A stretch of 64,000 nt of DNA from contig DAOTYX010000202.1 of assembly GCA_034434635.1 (NCBI GenBank), positions 12,061 to 76,060 of the forward strand, in the 5' to 3' direction. A program made the position numbers and the translations under genes. Below, one piece after another: positions 62,739-64,000 of this stretch. The number at the start of each line of letters is the position of its first letter. Position 1 is the first letter of the stretch. The notes under the pieces are model-generated. The model was given only the letters and a program-made list of their open reading frames with translations, was not told the DNA's origin and did not search any database. The stretch is from DAOTYX01 sp034434635 (GTDB taxonomy: Bacteria; Chloroflexota; Anaerolineae; B4-G1; DUEL01).

Positions 62739-63704
62739 ATGGGCCGGGCAGGCGAGGCATCAGCAGCAAGGGGTGGACTGCGCACCCTGGCGGTGGGTGC
62801 GGTGCTCTTCGTGGGGGCCGCTGCGTTGCTGCTGGGCAGCCTGTGGCTGGTCGCCACCGAGCGGCTGATGAGCCTGCCACCGGTCTCGCCCGTTGCGCAG
62901 GTGACGCCGCTTCCCACGCCGCCGGTCACGGTCAAGGCCACGCTACTGCCCCCGCCCACGGCCACCGTCCCGCCTACCCCCTCCCCCACGGGGGCGGCGA
63001 CCGTTGTTCCGATGGCGCCCTTTTCCCCCACGCCCACCGTCGGCGCGGCTCTCTACCCCACCTGCCCCCCGCCTGCCGGCTGGCGAGCCTATTGGGTGCA
63101 GCCTGGTGACACGCTCTACTCCCTGGCGTGGCGCGCCGGCACGTCCGTCTTCGTGCTGATGCAGGCCAACTGTCTGGATAGTGAGATATTGCTGGCTGGC
63201 CGCATCATCTATCTGCCGCCCTCTTTCTTTGCCACCCCCACGGCTGTGCCCTGCGGCCCGCCGCCGGGTTGGGTGCTCTACACCGTCTCCGCCGGCGACA
63301 CGCTGTACAACCTGGCTTTGCGCACAGGCACCACCATCGAGGCCATCCGGCGGGCCAACTGCATGCTGGGGTACGTGCTCTACGTCGGCCAGCCGCTCTA
63401 CCTGCCGACCTATCCGGCGCCCCTCTCGCCGATCCCCTCCTGGACGCCGGAGGTGCCCACCTTCACTCCCACGCCGACGCCGACGGAGACCCTGATGCCG
63501 ACGGAAACGCCCACACCCGTCCCCTCGTTCACGCCGACGGAGACGCCCATCCCGACGGCGACCCCCGCGCCCACAGAGACGCCTCCGCCGACGGAGACGC
63601 CTTCGCCCACGCTGCCCCTGCCCTTCTACCCCACCGAGACACCCACGCCACAGAGTGCTCCGCTGGGGTCTGATTCCTTGCAACTACCCTCTTCCCCCTC
63701 TTGA
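62739..63704 (+). CDS. Membrane-anchored protein with two LysM domains and Thr-Pro-rich tail
   Basis: The 321-residue protein has an N-terminal transmembrane anchor (about residues 17-42) and a Thr-Pro linker. Two LysM-like domains follow, each with a Cys pair: YWVQPGDTLYSLAWRAG and YTVSAGDTLYNLALRTG. About 95 residues of Thr-Pro-Glu repeats end it. The ATG at 62739 has AGGAGAGGGGAG upstream. The LysM parts should bind cell-wall glycan. The gene follows the pseudo-kinase gene by 10 bp, so the signalling pair may sense or control the envelope. Confidence 0.82.
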   Translation: MGRAGEASAARGGLRTLAVGAVLFVGAAALLLGSLWLVATERLMSLPPVSPVAQVTPLPTPPVTVKATLLPPPTATVPPTPSPTGAATVVPMAPFSPTPTVGAALYPTCPPPAGWRAYWVQPGDTLYSLAWRAGTSVFVLMQANCLDSEILLAGRIIYLPPSFFATPTAVPCGPPPGWVLYTVSAGDTLYNLALRTGTTIEAIRRANCMLGYVLYVGQPLYLPTYPAPLSPIPSWTPEVPTFTPTPTPTETLMPTETPTPVPSFTPTETPIPTATPAPTETPPPTETPSPTLPLPFYPTETPTPQSAPLGSDSLQLPSSPS

Positions 63705-63728
63705 CTTGGCTGCCCAACTTTCTATAAT
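63701..63728 (+). promoter_or_regulatory. Promoter reading out of the window
   Basis: TTGACT (63701-63706, overlapping the LysM stop), 16-bp spacer, TATAAT (63723-63728). It should drive the 45-bp repeat region and any gene beyond. Confidence 0.72.
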
Positions 63729-63795
63729 AGTATCAGGGTATCCTCTCCCTATTGCCTTCTGCTTCTCCGCGTCCTCTTCTTCCCCATTGCTCAGC

Positions 63796-64000
63796 TGGTA
63801 AGCCTGTGCGGCTGGTGGGGCGGTGTCGTTCGTTCCGTAGCCAGCGCATCCTATGCGCTGGCGGGCGGCATCGTTCGTTCCGTAGCCAGCGCGTCCTGTG
63901 CGCTGGCGGGGTGGCATCGTTCGTTCCGTAGCCAGCGCATCCTATGCGCTGGCGGGCGGCATCGTTCGTTCCGTAGCCAGCGCATCCTATGCGCTGGCGG
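63796..64000 (+). repeat. 45-bp tandem repeat, each unit with a 9-bp palindrome (continues past window end)
   Basis: A degenerate partial copy (about 63796-63826) is followed by units at 63827-63871, 63872-63917 (46 bp), 63918-63962 and 63963 to the window end. Each unit starts CGTTCGTTCC and holds CCAGCGCAT-CCT-ATGCGCTGG. The second copy has two changes that keep pairing as G-U wobbles. There are no unique spacers, so it is not CRISPR. No gene is visible between 63705 and 64000. Confidence 0.9.

Noticed and set aside
60611..63037. Long minus-strand open frame opposite the pseudokinase
   Set aside because: It is a low-information shadow of the plus-strand gene, rich in Arg, Gln and His, without a domain.
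63827..64000. Possible CRISPR array
   Set aside because: Units are contiguous 45-bp copies with no unique spacers, and no cas genes are present.

Overview
The window looks like a chromosomal segment of a GC-rich Chloroflexota bacterium, most likely Anaerolineae-like. Supporting signs are secreted proteins with long Thr-Pro linkers, triple PA14 and LysM surface proteins, FtsK and S1 variants typical of that phylum, an HrcA/CIRCE heat-shock operon, and near-consensus sigma-70 promoters. There is no phage, insertion sequence, CRISPR or rRNA. Taxonomy is inferred from these traits only; no search was possible.

Layout. 1-3071: end of a geranylgeranyl-reductase-type flavoprotein followed by two radical SAM proteins, read here as a possible LipT-LipS1/LipS2 lipoate assembly locus. 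3148-9070: CIRCE-controlled hrcA-grpE-dnaK-dnaJ-prmA. 9079-16063: GH13 alpha-glucosidase (minus), DUF255 thioredoxin-fold protein, triple-PA14 surface protein and a small membrane protein. 16074-21879 (minus): a methyltransferase, a TctA-like permease, and a three-gene set (zinc-ribbon/four-OB-fold membrane protein, Cache-HAMP protein, two-OB-fold lipoprotein). 21990-24867: radC and two genes sharing an unrecognised ~90-residue module, one with an M23 peptidase domain. 24914-30931 (minus): tightly overlapping rseP-HEAT-peptidase-PflX-acyP-FecR operon. 31074-37311: secD-secF, two DUF4870 proteins, recJ and a sugar epimerase. 37344-44108: a GH-A-like surface hydrolase, then (minus) a YabE-like protein, rsmA, a LysM/cohesin lipoprotein, a tRNA nucleotidyltransferase, and a large-type SRP RNA gene. 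44293-50861 (minus): ftsK, an S1-domain protein, CBS-ACT protein, a membrane regulator and an acetyltransferase. 51156-55003: Gld-like ABC transporter operon. 55066-63704: housekeeping sigma factor, three tandem sensor-kinase-type proteins (the last lacking its phosphoacceptor His), and a LysM protein. 63705-64000: a promoter and a 45-bp tandem palindromic repeat running off the end.

The most unusual feature is a set of at least 13 short tandem arrays with a 7-bp (occasionally 8-bp) period between genes and sometimes inside them. The period is kept in phase while the sequence drifts from one heptamer to another, and some arrays switch strand midway to form long hairpins. Arrays supply C-termini (flavoprotein, GrpE, epimerase, Cache-HAMP protein), a start codon (prmA), an in-frame 14-codon insertion (DUF255 protein) and much of a signal peptide (GH-A protein). 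They resemble cyanobacterial heptameric STRR sequences in form.
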